64,000 bases of DNA from Streptomyces sp. NBC_01304 (GTDB lineage: Bacteria; Actinomycetota; Actinomycetes; Streptomycetales; Streptomycetaceae), in NCBI RefSeq assembly GCF_035975855.1, contig NZ_CP109055.1, positions 6,262,001-6,326,000 of the forward strand, given 5' to 3'. Shown in pieces: positions 16,991-26,030 of the stretch (its first letter is position 1; each line of letters opens with the position of its first letter). A program made the translations under genes and the position numbers. Under the pieces are notes generated by a model. It saw only the letters and a list, made by a program, of their open reading frames with translations, did no database searches and was not told the DNA's origin.

Positions 16991-17608
16991 TCAGGCCTGG
17001 AACTGGCCGAACTTGCCCTGGTGGAAGAGCAGCGGTTCGCCCGCCTCGGTCGCCCCGAGCGCATCGACCCGGCCCACCACGATCAGGTGGTCCCCGCCCG
17101 TGTGCACCGCGTGGATCGTGCAGTCGAGCCACGCGGGTACGCCGTCGAGGCGGGGTGCGCCGGAGGACGGGGCCGCGTCATAGGTGACGCCGGCGAACTT
17201 GTCGCCGCCGCTGACGGCGAAGCCCCGGCAGAGCGTGCCCTGTTCGGCGCCCAGGATGTTGACGCAGAAGGTGCCCGCCTGGGCGATGCGCGGCCAGGTC
17301 GTCGACGTACGCGCGACCATGAACGCGATCAGTGGCGGGTCGAGGGACAGCGAGGCGAAGGACTGGCAGGCGAAGCCGGCCGGGCCCTCGTCGTCCAGCG
17401 CCGTGATCACGGTGACGCCGGAGGCGAAGTGTCCCAGCACGCGCCGGAATTCGGCCCCGTCGAGCGGCAGCCGCTCGTCTTCGCCGACCGCGCGCAGATC
17501 TGGGCGGGGCAGTGCTTCGACTGGCTCGGCGACCGTGGAGGCGCCGACCGACCTGAGGTATCGGACGGCGGTGGCCGCCATCCCTGCGTGTCCCATCACG
17601 TCACCCAT
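16991..17608 (-). CDS. Flavin reductase (HpaC-like)
   Basis: A 205-residue flavin reductase domain protein that probably supplies reduced FMN or FAD to a two-component monooxygenase. The family pattern is clear: FRRVLGHFASGVTVITA, GFACQSFASLSLDPPL, FCVNILGAEQGTLCRGFA, and GGDHLIVVGRV near the end. In this window the luciferase-like proteins at 57294 and 59269 are candidate partners. The start is uncertain. ATG 17608 has no Shine-Dalgarno sequence and lies only 5 bp from an operator palindrome. Internal ATGs at 17596 and 17581 are possible. Confidence 0.88.
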   Translation of the reverse strand: MGDVMGHAGMAATAVRYLRSVGASTVAEPVEALPRPDLRAVGEDERLPLDGAEFRRVLGHFASGVTVITALDDEGPAGFACQSFASLSLDPPLIAFMVARTSTTWPRIAQAGTFCVNILGAEQGTLCRGFAVSGGDKFAGVTYDAAPSSGAPRLDGVPAWLDCTIHAVHTGGDHLIVVGRVDALGATEAGEPLLFHQGKFGQFQA

Positions 17609-17613
17609 TGAAG

Positions 17614-17628
17614 CTGACGGGGTGTCAG
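17614..17628. promoter_or_regulatory. TetR-type operator palindrome (flavin reductase)
   Basis: CTGACGGGGTGTCAG ends only 5 bp from the flavin-reductase ATG. Such a short leader suggests either a leaderless transcript or a downstream true start. Confidence 0.65.
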
Positions 17629-17660
17629 ATTGGAAGGGGTGAGCGGGGGTTGGTAACCCC

Positions 17661-18461
17661 TCAACGACCCCTGTATTCGGGCGAGCGGCGCTCCACGAAG
17701 CTCGCCACGCCCTCGTTGGCGTCCCGCGTCGTCATGTTGATCTCCTGGGCGGTGGCCTCGGCGGCGAAGGCGGCCCTGCGGTCCGACTCCAGGGAGGCGT
17801 TAACGAGCTGCTTCGTCATGGCGAGGGCGCGGGTCGGACCCTGGGCGAGGCGTTCGGCCCACTCGCGGGCAGTCTTCTCCAGGTCCTCGGCCGGGACGAC
17901 CCGGTTGACGAGCCCGAGGCGTTCGGCCTCCGCAGCCGGCACGGAGTCGCCGAAGAACATGAGCTCCTTCGCGCGCTGCGGGCCGATCAGGCGGGGCAGG
18001 AGGTAGGCGCCGCCGCCGTCGGGGACGAGGCCGCGGCGTACGAACACCTCGATGAACTTGGCGTTCTCCGCCGCGATGACCAGGTCGCAGGCGAAGGCGA
18101 GGTGCGCGCCGATGCCGGCGGCCGTGCCGTTCACCGCGGCTATCACCGGCTTTTCGCAATCCATGATGGCGGCGATGAAGCGTTGGGCTCCGCGTTGGAT
18201 GGTGCGGGCCACGTCTCCTGGGATGCGCTCCGCGGGTGCGGGGCCGCCTCGGATGTCGGCTCCTGCGCAGAAGCCCTTGCCTGTCGCGGTGATGACCACG
18301 GATCGGATGTCGGGGTCTGCGGAGGCTTCCGCGAGCAGGGTGATGATGCGCTCACGCTGGTCCCAGGTGACGGCGTTCATGGCTGCCGGCCGGTTGAGCG
18401 TGATCCAGCTGACGTTGCTGGTGACGGTGTGCAGGACTTCGTCGGCGGTGGTGTCTGTCAT
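17661..18461 (-). CDS. Enoyl-CoA hydratase/isomerase (PaaG-like)
   Basis: A 266-residue crotonase. The oxyanion-hole segments are FCAGADIRG and NGTAAGIGAHLA. The catalytic position reads LVPDGGGAYLLPRLIG, with Asp instead of the Glu of true hydratases, as in the PaaG isomerase group. It is therefore more likely to isomerise or open a ring-derived enoyl-CoA than simply hydrate one. ATG 18461 has AGGAG upstream. The open frame before it is only translated repeat sequence. It lies downstream of the NDP-forming acyl-CoA synthetase on the same strand. Confidence 0.9.
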   Translation of the reverse strand: MTDTTADEVLHTVTSNVSWITLNRPAAMNAVTWDQRERIITLLAEASADPDIRSVVITATGKGFCAGADIRGGPAPAERIPGDVARTIQRGAQRFIAAIMDCEKPVIAAVNGTAAGIGAHLAFACDLVIAAENAKFIEVFVRRGLVPDGGGAYLLPRLIGPQRAKELMFFGDSVPAAEAERLGLVNRVVPAEDLEKTAREWAERLAQGPTRALAMTKQLVNASLESDRRAAFAAEATAQEINMTTRDANEGVASFVERRSPEYRGR

Positions 18462-18516
18462 TGGGGCTCCTGGAGGTTTGTCGGGTGCGGGTTCGTTGCG
18501 CCTGCGGCGGGCATTT

Positions 18517-18656
18517 CCCCCACCCCGCCCCTTCCCGAAAGGCTGCCGCCGGCATTCTGGGCGGGGGCTGGTAGAACCAGCCCGTCCGGCGTTTGAGGAC
18601 ACCGCCCGAAGGGCGGAAGGCTTCGCAGAATTACGGGAAGGGGCGGGGTGGGGGAA
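18517..18656. repeat. Streptomyces intergenic repeat, copy D
   Basis: The outer blocks CCCCGCCCCTTCCCG and TTACGGGAAGGGGCGGGG are inverted about a core CAGCCCGTCCGGCGTTTGAGG and a small CGCCCGAAGGGCG hairpin. It separates two genes transcribed in the same direction. Confidence 0.85.
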
Positions 18657-18662
18657 AATCTC

Positions 18663-20900
18663 TCACCGGCAGACAGCCAACGCGTCCAGCGCAACCGCCC
18701 CCTGCCCCCTGGGCAGCACCATCAGCGGATTGATGTCCAACTCCGAGAGCTCATCGCCGAGTTCGAGCGCCATGCGCTGCACGCGGAGGACGACCTCGAT
18801 CAAAGCGTCCACGTCCACCGGAGGCCCACCCCGCACCCCCTCGAGCAGCGCCCGCCCACGCAGCTCCGAAAGCATCGCCCGAGCCTGGTCCTCGCCGAAC
18901 GGCGGCACCCGTACCGCCGCGTCCTGCAGGACCTCGACCAGGACGCCGCCGAGCCCGACCGTCACCGTCGGGCCGAAGAGCGAGTCCTGGGTGACGCCGA
19001 CGACCATCTCGACGCCCCGCTCGACCATCTGGCAGACCAGTACGCCGTCGAGGTCGATGCCCTCGTAGCGCGCGATGTCAGTGAGCTCGCGGTAGGCGTC
19101 CCGGACCTGGCTCGCCGAGGTCAACCCGACCTTCACCAGGCCGAGTTCGGTCTTGTGGGCCAGGCGGGCGCCGGACGCCTTCATCACCACCGGGTAGCCG
19201 ACCAGGCCCGCCGCCCGCACGGCCGCCGCCGCGCTCGTCACCAGTTGCTCGCGCGGGACGCGTATCCCGTACGCGCGCAGCAGCTGCTTCGCCGCGTGCT
19301 CGCTGAGCTGCTGGCCGGGGCGCATCAGGGCCTGGGCCTTGCGGAAGGAGGGGGAGTGGGTGCGGGGGGCCTCGTCGAAGGGCGAGGTGTACGAGGCGGT
19401 GAAGCGGGAGTGCTGCAGGTGGGCGCGTACCGCCGTGATGCAGTTGGAGAAGGTGCGGAAGGTCGCGACCCGGGAGGAGCCGAGGAGCGTCTCGCGGTAC
19501 GCCGCCTCCGTGCCGAGCGGCGAACCCCACACCACGCACACCAGCTTGTCCGTCTGCTCGGCCGCGTCCACCAGGTCCTGCGCGAGCTTGTCGCTCATGG
19601 GCGGGAAGGGACCGGTGATCGGACAGATCAGCACCCCCACCGAGGGATCCGCCAGGATCGCGTCGATGATCTTGCGGCCGCGCCAGTCGCCCACCGGGTG
19701 GCCGCCGTTGTCGACGGGGTTGGCGACGTTCAGGTACTCGGGGATCCACTGGTGCAGCTCGTCCTGCTTGGCGGCACAGAGGGTGGGCAGGTCGAGGCCC
19801 GCCTCGGTCGCCAGGTCGGAGAAGTGGGCGCCCGTGCCGCCGGATATGGAGTAGACGACCACGCCGTCGGCCTGCGGCTTGCGGGCCCGGGCCAACGTGG
19901 CTGCGGTGTCCTGGAGTTCGTCCAGGCCGTCGACGCGGATCACGCCGAACTGGCGCATCGCCGCGTCCACCACCTTGTCCGCGCCGGTCAGCTTGCCGGT
20001 GTGGGACGCGGCCATCCGGGCGCCGGTCTCGGTGCGGCCGACCTTGACCGCGACGACCGGGACGCCGGCGCGGGCCGCGCGGTCGGCGGCGAGCAGGAAG
20101 GAGCGGCCGTCCTTGAGGCCCTCGACGTAACAGGCGATGGCGCCGACCTCGGGCTGCTCGGCGAAGTAGGAGATGAAGTCGGAGGTCTCCAGGTCGGCCT
20201 CGTTGCCGGTGGGGGCCCAGTGCGAGAGGCGTACGCCCAGTTCCTGCATGGTGAAGACGGGCCTGCCCTGGTGTCCCGACTGGGTGATCAGGGCGATCGC
20301 CGGTCCTTCGAGGTCGTCGCGGAACTTCTCGAAGGCGTTGAGGTTCGTGTTCGGGCCGAGCAGGCGGATGCCCGAGCGCTCGACCGCGGCCGCGAGGCGG
20401 GCCTGCGCGGCCGCGCCCTCCGCGCCCGTCTCGGCGAAACCGGAGGCGAACGCGACGGCGAACTTCACCTTGGACTCGGCCAGTTCCTCGATCACAGGCA
20501 GCGGATCGCCGACGAGGAGCACGGCCAGGTCGACCTGCTCGGGCAGGTCCGCGACCGACGGGAAGCAGTCGAGGCCGAAGACCGACTCGCGGGTCGGGTG
20601 CACCGGGTACAGACGGGCGCCGACCCGCTCTGCCCAGGCCATCAGCTGGCGCGTGATGCCCGTGTTGGGGCGGCCCTCGGCGTCCGAGGCGCCGATCACG
20701 GCGACGGACTCGGGGCGGAAGAAGCGGTCCAGGTCAGGGACTTCGGCGTGCAGCGGCCGGCCGCTGACGTCCACATCGGTGCCGGCGCCCTCCGGGCCCG
20801 TGCTGCTGTGCACGGCCGCGTGCGGGCGCTGCTCTCCGCAGGCCACCACATGGGCCGGGCGGGAGTCGGTGCTGAGGGTGCCGTGAGTCGATCCAAGCAT
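18663..20900 (-). CDS. NDP-forming acyl-CoA synthetase (acetate--CoA ligase family)
   Basis: A 745-residue fused acyl-CoA synthetase of the ADP-forming type. The N-terminal CoA-binding domain begins at FFRPESVAVIGASD (residue about 61). It is followed by succinyl-CoA-ligase-like flavodoxin domains, with a SGHQGRPVF motif near the expected phospho-histidine position. The ATP-grasp domain (VGYPVVMKASGARLAHKTELGLV) forms the C-terminal third. Roles include reversible acyl-CoA synthesis or protein acylation control, though no GNAT domain is fused. Two operator palindromes lie upstream. An AGGAGG precedes ATG 20900 at long spacing. Confidence 0.9.
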   Translation of the reverse strand: MLGSTHGTLSTDSRPAHVVACGEQRPHAAVHSSTGPEGAGTDVDVSGRPLHAEVPDLDRFFRPESVAVIGASDAEGRPNTGITRQLMAWAERVGARLYPVHPTRESVFGLDCFPSVADLPEQVDLAVLLVGDPLPVIEELAESKVKFAVAFASGFAETGAEGAAAQARLAAAVERSGIRLLGPNTNLNAFEKFRDDLEGPAIALITQSGHQGRPVFTMQELGVRLSHWAPTGNEADLETSDFISYFAEQPEVGAIACYVEGLKDGRSFLLAADRAARAGVPVVAVKVGRTETGARMAASHTGKLTGADKVVDAAMRQFGVIRVDGLDELQDTAATLARARKPQADGVVVYSISGGTGAHFSDLATEAGLDLPTLCAAKQDELHQWIPEYLNVANPVDNGGHPVGDWRGRKIIDAILADPSVGVLICPITGPFPPMSDKLAQDLVDAAEQTDKLVCVVWGSPLGTEAAYRETLLGSSRVATFRTFSNCITAVRAHLQHSRFTASYTSPFDEAPRTHSPSFRKAQALMRPGQQLSEHAAKQLLRAYGIRVPREQLVTSAAAAVRAAGLVGYPVVMKASGARLAHKTELGLVKVGLTSASQVRDAYRELTDIARYEGIDLDGVLVCQMVERGVEMVVGVTQDSLFGPTVTVGLGGVLVEVLQDAAVRVPPFGEDQARAMLSELRGRALLEGVRGGPPVDVDALIEVVLRVQRMALELGDELSELDINPLMVLPRGQGAVALDALAVCR

Positions 20901-20978
20901 CGCTGACGCCCGCCTCCTGGGTGCTCCTGTAACGGTCTACGTCCGGTCTGCGTCCGGTCCAACGTCCGATCCATGCAA

Positions 20979-20993
20979 CTGACGCATAGTCAG
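20979..20993. promoter_or_regulatory. TetR-type operator palindrome (acyl-CoA synthetase, proximal)
   Basis: CTGACGCATAGTCAG, 79 bp upstream of the synthetase start, with perfect 5-bp arms. Confidence 0.65.
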
Positions 20994-21002
20994 ATTACTG
21001 AA

Positions 21003-21017
21003 CTGACGGCCCGTCAG
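21003..21017. promoter_or_regulatory. TetR-type operator palindrome (acyl-CoA synthetase, distal)
   Basis: CTGACGGCCCGTCAG, a 7-bp-arm palindrome. Its centre is 24 bp from the proximal site, about two helical turns, which would allow cooperative binding on one face. Confidence 0.7.
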
Positions 21018-21165
21018 GAACAGGCTTGCGTGCAAAGAAGCAACCGGATGAGCCCAAAAAGCGGCGGCGGGCGGGGAATTTGACCTGTTCCCTACCCGCC
21101 GCAAGCCTTCTTGACCCGTGATCAGAGCGCCGCTCGCCGTGATCCGGAGTGCCGTGCCCGATGAC

Positions 21166-22650
21166 TCAGAGCACCGCGAGGACCTCCTTGGCCACGCGCT
21201 CGCCGGAGCGCACCGCGCCGTCCATGTATCCGTTCCAGTACGTGGACGTCTCGGTCCCCGCCCAGTGGATGCCGCCCACCGGCCTGCGCAGCTCGGGCCC
21301 GTACTGGGTCAGCACACCGGGTGGCGCATAGGCTACCGGACCGCCGCGCGTGTAGCCCTCGTTGTCCCAGCGCTGGAGCAGGAAGGCGGTCGGGGTCTTG
21401 GCCTTGTCGCCGAAGAACGCGGCGTAGTTCGCGAGCACGACGGCCTTCACCTCGGCCTCGCTCGCGCCGTTGAGCCTGCGCATCTCGTCGGACTCGATGA
21501 AGCCCATGAGTGCGCCGTACGACCCGTCCTGCGGCGAGTTGTCGAAGGTCGAGCGGATCGCGCCGGTGTCGCTGAGGGCCTGGCCGTTGAGGCCTTGCTC
21601 GCGCCAGAAGGGCTTGTCGTACACGGCGACCGCCTTGCCCACCGAGCCCATCGGAAGGCGCTGGCTCAGCTGGTCGCGGGCGGCCGGGAGCAGCGGGTCG
21701 TACTCGATCCGGGCCGCGAGCGACGGCGGGATCGCGACGACGACGCGACGCGCGGACACGCTCACGCCCCCGTCCGCGGCCACGGTCAGCCGGTCACCGG
21801 ACTTGGTGATGGTGCGCACGGGCGCGTCGAGCAGCACCTTGTCGCCCAGCGTCGCCGCCAGCTTGATCGGGACCTGCTGCGAGCCGCCGACGAAGCGGGT
21901 CGCCTGGGCGCCGTTCGCGGTCTCGGTGAGGCGCTCGAAGGTGCCGGGGGTCGACTCGTTGCCGGCGGCCGCGATGTAGAACAGCACGAAGAGGAGCGAG
22001 AGTTCGCGGGGCTCGGCGGAGAAGACCGAGGTGCAGGCCACGTCGAAGAGGAACTTGGCCGACGGGATCACGGCGTTGTGCTTCAGCCAGGTCTCGAAGG
22101 TCTGCTGGTCCCATTCCTGGGCCTTCTCGGCGGTCCAGGGAGCGTTCACCGGGACCTTCTTGGCCAGGTCGTTGAGGAGCGCCTGTACGACGGCGGCGTT
22201 CGCGAGGCCCGCGGCGTCGATGGGCGGGACGGCGCCCAGGAGGCCGTCGGTGGCGTACGGGGTGCGCTTGCCGTCCTTGTAGAGCAGGTTCTTGCCCGCG
22301 TTGTACGTGGCGAAGGTGGCCACGCCCACCTCGTCGGCGAGGGCCTTGATGCGGTCCTGGGTGGGGCCGATGAACTCGCCGCCGCCCTCGGTGGCGTCGC
22401 CGTTCGGGAGCTTGAGGTTGAGGACGCGTCCTCCGACGCGGTCTCTCGCCTCCAGGACGAGCACGCTCTTGCCCGCCTTTGCGAGGTCCCTCGCGGTGGT
22501 CAGGCCTGCGAGGCCTGCGCCGATTATGGCTACGTCCACTTCGCGGGTCGCTGCTGCGGCGGGGCTTGCGGTGGTTCCGATCAGGGTGCCTGCGCCTGCG
22601 GCGGCGGTGCCCAGCAGGGCTCGGCGGGTGATCTGTCTTTCGCGTGCCAC
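21166..22650 (-). CDS. Secreted flavin amine oxidase (Tat substrate)
   Basis: A 494-residue FAD-dependent amine oxidase. A twin-arginine signal (ITRRALLGTAAAGAG then ASPAAAA) occupies the first 35 residues. It is followed by the FAD motif DVAIIGAGLAGL with a Glu after the second strand (VLEARDRVGGR). The C-terminal flavin-binding signature HWAGTETSTYWNGYMDGA is intact. It probably acts outside the membrane on an amine such as a polyamine, monoamine or amino acid. GTG 22650 is chosen for the GGAGG 6-7 nt upstream. The longer open frame is translated repeat E. Confidence 0.92.
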   Translation of the reverse strand: MARERQITRRALLGTAAAGAGTLIGTTASPAAAATREVDVAIIGAGLAGLTTARDLAKAGKSVLVLEARDRVGGRVLNLKLPNGDATEGGGEFIGPTQDRIKALADEVGVATFATYNAGKNLLYKDGKRTPYATDGLLGAVPPIDAAGLANAAVVQALLNDLAKKVPVNAPWTAEKAQEWDQQTFETWLKHNAVIPSAKFLFDVACTSVFSAEPRELSLLFVLFYIAAAGNESTPGTFERLTETANGAQATRFVGGSQQVPIKLAATLGDKVLLDAPVRTITKSGDRLTVAADGGVSVSARRVVVAIPPSLAARIEYDPLLPAARDQLSQRLPMGSVGKAVAVYDKPFWREQGLNGQALSDTGAIRSTFDNSPQDGSYGALMGFIESDEMRRLNGASEAEVKAVVLANYAAFFGDKAKTPTAFLLQRWDNEGYTRGGPVAYAPPGVLTQYGPELRRPVGGIHWAGTETSTYWNGYMDGAVRSGERVAKEVLAVL

Positions 22651-22719
22651 GTGCGTCCTCCATGGGTTGGTGGAACTCGGGTGCAGCGTGCGGGTTGTGT
22701 GCGCCTGCGGCGGGCTGGG

Positions 22720-22874
22720 TCCCCTACCCGCCCCTTCCCTAAATTCTGCGAAGCCTTCCGCCCTTCGGGCGGTGTCCTCAAACGCCGGACGGGCTGATAA
22801 ATCAGCCCGTCCGGCGTTTGAGGACATCTTTGACGCCGACGGCAGTCTTACGGGAAGGGGCGGGGTGGGGAAAC
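22720..22874. repeat. Streptomyces intergenic repeat, copy E
   Basis: The full structure is present: outer CCCGCCCCTTCCC and CTTACGGGAAGGGGCGGGG blocks, a CGCCCTTCGGGCG hairpin, and the central palindrome CTCAAACGCCGGACGGGCTG with an ATAAAT loop. It lies between two minus-strand FAD-enzyme genes. Confidence 0.9.
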
Positions 22875-22883
22875 AAAAGGCCG

Positions 22884-24044
22884 TCAGCGAGCCAGTACCT
22901 TCGCGATGCGCCCTGCGTCGATCGCGATCTCCCTGAACATCCCGGAGATCGGGTTGGTGTAGCCCTGGAAGAAGAGGTCCGGGGCCTGCTCAGGAGACCG
23001 AGCTCCGGTCGTCAGAGGCCGCCCCTGTGGGTCGAGCACGCCCAGATGCCCCACCAGCCCCTCCAGCGCCCGTGAATACCCCGTCGCCGCGATCACCACA
23101 TCGGGCTCGATCCGGGACCCGTCCGCCAGGACGACCTTGCCGGATTCGAAGGAGGACACCGCCGCGACCGGCTCGACGGAACCCTTCTGGACCGCCGCGA
23201 TCAACCCCACGTCCTGCACGGGAATCGAGCCCTCGCGGACCCGCGAGTACAGTCCCGCCGAGGGCCGCGGCAGGCCCTGCGCGGAAAGGTCGGGGATGCT
23301 CAGCTTCGCCATGGGCCCGGCCAGCTTGTCGACCCACGAGACCGGCAGGCGGCGGCAGAGGATGCCGGTGAGCTGGGCCGGCCAGCCCGCGGTGGAGCGG
23401 CGCACGATGTGCGGGGCGGTGCGGACTGCCAGACGGACGCGGGAGGCGCCGCCCTCCACCAGGTCGACCGCGATCTCCGCGCCGGTGTTGCCGACACCGA
23501 CCACGAGGACGTCCTTGCCCGCGTACGGCGCGGCATTGCGGTACTCGCCCGCGTGCAGCAGCTCGCCCGTGAAGGAGGAGGCGCCGGGCCAGTCCGGCAG
23601 CCGGGGCGTGTGGTTGTACCCCGTGGCGACGACCACCGCCGAACCCGTCAACTCCCGCCCGCCGGTGGCGTGCAGCAGCCAGCCCGAGCCGTCCTCGGCC
23701 CGGTCGATCCGGTTGACCTCGACGCCGGTGATGATCTCCAGCTCGTGGTACTCGGCGTACTTCTCCAGATAGCGGATCACGTTGTCACGCGACACCCAGC
23801 GTCCGAAGGAGCGCGGCATCCCGAGGCCCGGCAGGGCCGAGAGCCGGCGCGTGGTGTGCAGGTGCAGGCGGTCGTAGTGGCGTCGCCAGGAGGCCCCGAC
23901 GGACTCGGACTTCTCCAGTACGACGGCTCGGAGCCCCTGCGCGCGCAGCGATGCCGCCGCCGCGAGACCGCCGGGGCCGCCGCCTATGACATAGACGGGG
24001 CGGTCCTGGGTGCGGTCCAGGTCGGTGTGCGAGGTGTCGGCCAT
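22884..24044 (-). CDS. Flavin-containing monooxygenase-like oxidoreductase
   Basis: A 386-residue FAD/NADPH enzyme. The FAD motif VYVIGGGPGGLAAAASL is at the N-terminus, the FMO fingerprint SFTGELLHAGEY (FxGxxxHxxxY) is near residue 165, and an NADPH motif VVGVGNTGAEIA follows. A late ATGYS motif is also present. This is the class B flavoprotein monooxygenase architecture, possibly a Baeyer-Villiger or N-hydroxylating enzyme. The start is uncertain. ATG 24044 begins just before the FAD fold, but no strong Shine-Dalgarno sequence is seen, and the frame is open to 24158. Confidence 0.87.
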   Translation of the reverse strand: MADTSHTDLDRTQDRPVYVIGGGPGGLAAAASLRAQGLRAVVLEKSESVGASWRRHYDRLHLHTTRRLSALPGLGMPRSFGRWVSRDNVIRYLEKYAEYHELEIITGVEVNRIDRAEDGSGWLLHATGGRELTGSAVVVATGYNHTPRLPDWPGASSFTGELLHAGEYRNAAPYAGKDVLVVGVGNTGAEIAVDLVEGGASRVRLAVRTAPHIVRRSTAGWPAQLTGILCRRLPVSWVDKLAGPMAKLSIPDLSAQGLPRPSAGLYSRVREGSIPVQDVGLIAAVQKGSVEPVAAVSSFESGKVVLADGSRIEPDVVIAATGYSRALEGLVGHLGVLDPQGRPLTTGARSPEQAPDLFFQGYTNPISGMFREIAIDAGRIAKVLAR

Positions 24045-24213
24045 GAGCGGGAGCGTAATGACCCTGTCAATGGATGGGGTGCGGTCCATGGTCAATCCGG
24101 TTGCGAATTGATCACGCCCCGGCGGGATGCTCCCGAATGCCCCATGCCCATGCCTCATGTCCCGGCGATGCCCCAGGCCCGCCCCTTGCGCAAGAGGCGT
24201 CCCATCCGCTGAA

Positions 24214-24228
24214 CTGACGTACCGTCAG
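24214..24228. promoter_or_regulatory. TetR-type operator palindrome (DoxX/DUF35)
   Basis: CTGACGTACCGTCAG is followed by AAACG. It lies 49 bp upstream of the DoxX-like gene start, in the divergent intergenic region shared with the monooxygenase gene. Confidence 0.68.
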
Positions 24229-24277
24229 AAACGTACCGGGGCGTGACGGGGCGAGTGGACCCGACGAGGGGATGGGC

Positions 24278-24727
24278 ATGGAGACGATCTGGCTGAGCGG
24301 TGCCGAATGGCTCGCCGTGCTGCGCATCGGCCTCGGGCTGTGGTGGCTGGAGAGCTGGCGGCACAAGGACAAGAAGGGCTGGTTCGAGCGCGGGACCGGC
24401 ATCGCCTGGGCCGCCGACGTGGCCGGGAAGCACAAGTGGGGGGCCGTGAAGAACGGCTTCGACACGATCGTGGCGCCTCGGCCCAAGACGATGGCGTACG
24501 TCGTCGTCTATGCCGAACTCGCCCTGGGGCTCGGCCTGATCGTCGGCTTCCTCACCCCGATCGCGCTGGTCGGCGGGCTGCTGCTCAATCTGCTCTACCT
24601 CGTGCTGATGATCCACGACTGGGCCGAGCAGGGGCAGAACGCGATGATGGCGCTGATCTCGTTCATCGCCCTGGTGGGGATGTCCTGGCAGAGCTGGTCG
24701 CTCGACAACGCGATGGGACTGTTCTGA
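24278..24727 (+). CDS. DoxX-like membrane protein
   Basis: About 149 residues with four probable transmembrane helices (AEWLAVLRIGLGLWWL, AYVVVYAELALGLGLIVGF, LVGGLLLNLLYLVLMI, MALISFIALVGMSW), resembling the DoxX/TQO small-subunit family. Such proteins are linked to quinone or thiol redox systems in the membrane. ATG 24278 is preferred because GAGG lies 8 nt upstream. ATG 24272 is only 2 nt from it. Its stop directly abuts the GTG of a DUF35 gene, and an operator lies upstream, so it appears to belong to the CoA regulon. Confidence 0.78.
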   Translation: METIWLSGAEWLAVLRIGLGLWWLESWRHKDKKGWFERGTGIAWAADVAGKHKWGAVKNGFDTIVAPRPKTMAYVVVYAELALGLGLIVGFLTPIALVGGLLLNLLYLVLMIHDWAEQGQNAMMALISFIALVGMSWQSWSLDNAMGLF

Positions 24728-25180
24728 GTGAGTACGCCGACGACCCCCCGGCCCCGGTTCGACCTCCCGGACATCGACGCCTTCACCCAGCCCTACTGGG
24801 ACGCCGCCGCCGAGGGGCAGTTGCTGCTCCGCCGGTGCCGGGCCTGTGCGCGGGCGCATCACTATCCGCGCGAGTTCTGCCCGCACTGCTGGAGCGAGGA
24901 CGTCGAGTGGGAGGCCGCGAGTGGCCGGGCCACGCTCTACACCTGGTCCGTCGTGCACCGCAACGACCTGCCGCCCTTCGGGACGCGTACGCCCTATGTC
25001 GCGGCCGTGGTCGATCTGGCCGAGGGGCCGCGCATGATGACCGAGGTGGTGGAGTGCGCGGAGGCGGACCTGGCGATCGGGATGGAGCTGGCGGTGACGT
25101 TCCGCGAGGAGGGCGGGGGCGGCGAGGGCGGCGAGAGTGAACGGGCCGTGGCCGTCGCGGTGTTCCGGCCACGGACCTGA
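24728..25180 (+). CDS. DUF35 zinc-ribbon/OB-fold protein (thiolase partner type)
   Basis: 150 residues with the DUF35 architecture. An N-terminal helix (FTQPYWDAAAEGQLLLRRC) leads to a rubredoxin-like zinc ribbon with CRAC and CPHC pairs, then an OB-fold acyl-CoA-binding domain (LYTWSVVHRNDLPP, TPYVAAVVDL). In steroid catabolism such proteins pair with thiolase-like aldolases (Ltp2 with ChsH2). The nearest candidate partner here is the protein at 28084-29265. The last segment is Gly/Glu-rich (EEGGGGEGGESE). GTG 24728 starts immediately after the DoxX stop. Confidence 0.88.
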   Translation: MSTPTTPRPRFDLPDIDAFTQPYWDAAAEGQLLLRRCRACARAHHYPREFCPHCWSEDVEWEAASGRATLYTWSVVHRNDLPPFGTRTPYVAAVVDLAEGPRMMTEVVECAEADLAIGMELAVTFREEGGGGEGGESERAVAVAVFRPRT

Positions 25181-25210
25181 CCGACGGGGTCTTCGGGGTT
25201 GAATGGGCCC

Positions 25211-25834
25211 ATGACGAAGGGGACTGGGCCCGTGACCCGCCGGCTGGTGTGCACCGAACTGCGCGGCGACGGGCTGCTGCTGCGCCCCTGGGACCCGGCG
25301 TCCGACGCGGATGCCGAGGCGATGCTCACCGGGGTCACCGACCCGGAGTTCAAGCTCTGGAACAACCCGGCCAAGCCGATCGAGGACCTGGCCGGTGCGC
25401 GCGAGGCGCTGCGGAACCGGGCCCGGCAGTGGGACGAGGGCGTCGCGGGTTCGTACTGCGTGACCGATGAGGTGACGGGCCGCATCCTCGGCAGCATCTC
25501 GCTCATCTCGGTGTACTGGCCCAACCGCAACGGCACCATCGGCTACTGGGTGCTGCCCGACGCCCGCGGCAAGCGCGTCGCCACCCGCTCGCTCGGGCTG
25601 CTCGCCGACTGGGCGTTCGGGCTCGGCGTGCACCGCCTCGCCCTCGACCACGTCGTGGCCAACGAGGCCTCCTGCCGGGTCGCCGAACGGTGCGGATTCG
25701 TCGGCGAGGGCATCCTGCGCGGCTCACACCTCAACGCCGACGGCACCTTCTCGAACGCCCACATGCACGCCCGCCTCGCCACGGATCGCCCGGCGACCCC
25801 GGCAACGTCGACGACCCCGGCAGACAAGGCCTAG
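25211..25834 (+). CDS. GNAT-family N-acetyltransferase (RimJ/RimL-like)
   Basis: A 207-residue acetyltransferase of the ribosomal-protein-acetylating type. Motif A is seen as GTIGYWVLPDARGKRVATRSLGL and motif B as VVANEASCRVAERCGFVGEG, followed by RGSHLNADGTFSNAHMHA. ATG 25211 is chosen over TTG 25199. The TAG stop lies exactly at the left end of a MITE-like element, so the native C-terminus may have been altered. It probably does not belong to the CoA regulon. Confidence 0.87.
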   Translation: MTKGTGPVTRRLVCTELRGDGLLLRPWDPASDADAEAMLTGVTDPEFKLWNNPAKPIEDLAGAREALRNRARQWDEGVAGSYCVTDEVTGRILGSISLISVYWPNRNGTIGYWVLPDARGKRVATRSLGLLADWAFGLGVHRLALDHVVANEASCRVAERCGFVGEGILRGSHLNADGTFSNAHMHARLATDRPATPATSTTPADKA

Positions 25835-26030
25835 GGCCTGTCTTCAAACTCCCGTCGTCGCCCGAAGGGCGGCCCCGCGGCGTCTGGTGCGTGCGCTCGG
25901 CGTGCCGGGTGGAAGCCCTCGTACTGGACGTACTTGGGCTTTCGCCCGGTGCGGCGAGCGTGCGCCCGCTGCGGCAGCAGCTGATGTCACTGCGGCGTCG
26001 CGGGGCAGGCGGGAGTTTGAAGGCAGGCCC
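25834..26030. mobile_element. MITE-like element with 21-bp inverted repeats and TA flanks
   Basis: The 197-bp element starts GGGCCTGTCTTCAAACTCCC and ends with the near-exact complement (20 of 21 positions match). It is bounded on both sides by TA (25832-25833 and 26031-26032), the duplication expected from IS630/Tc1-type transposition. It has no transposase and so would be mobilised in trans. Both neighbouring genes end with TAG formed by the boundary TA plus the first G of the element. Confidence 0.78.

Noticed and set aside
18462..18602. N-terminal extension of the PaaG-like protein (begins MSSNAGRAG)
   Set aside because: This is translated intergenic repeat D. An AGGAG-associated ATG at 18461 starts the conserved crotonase domain.
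18648..20906. 752-codon plus-strand frame
   Set aside because: It is antisense to the NDP-forming acyl-CoA synthetase, which has clear domain motifs. The frame is open only because of the high G+C content.
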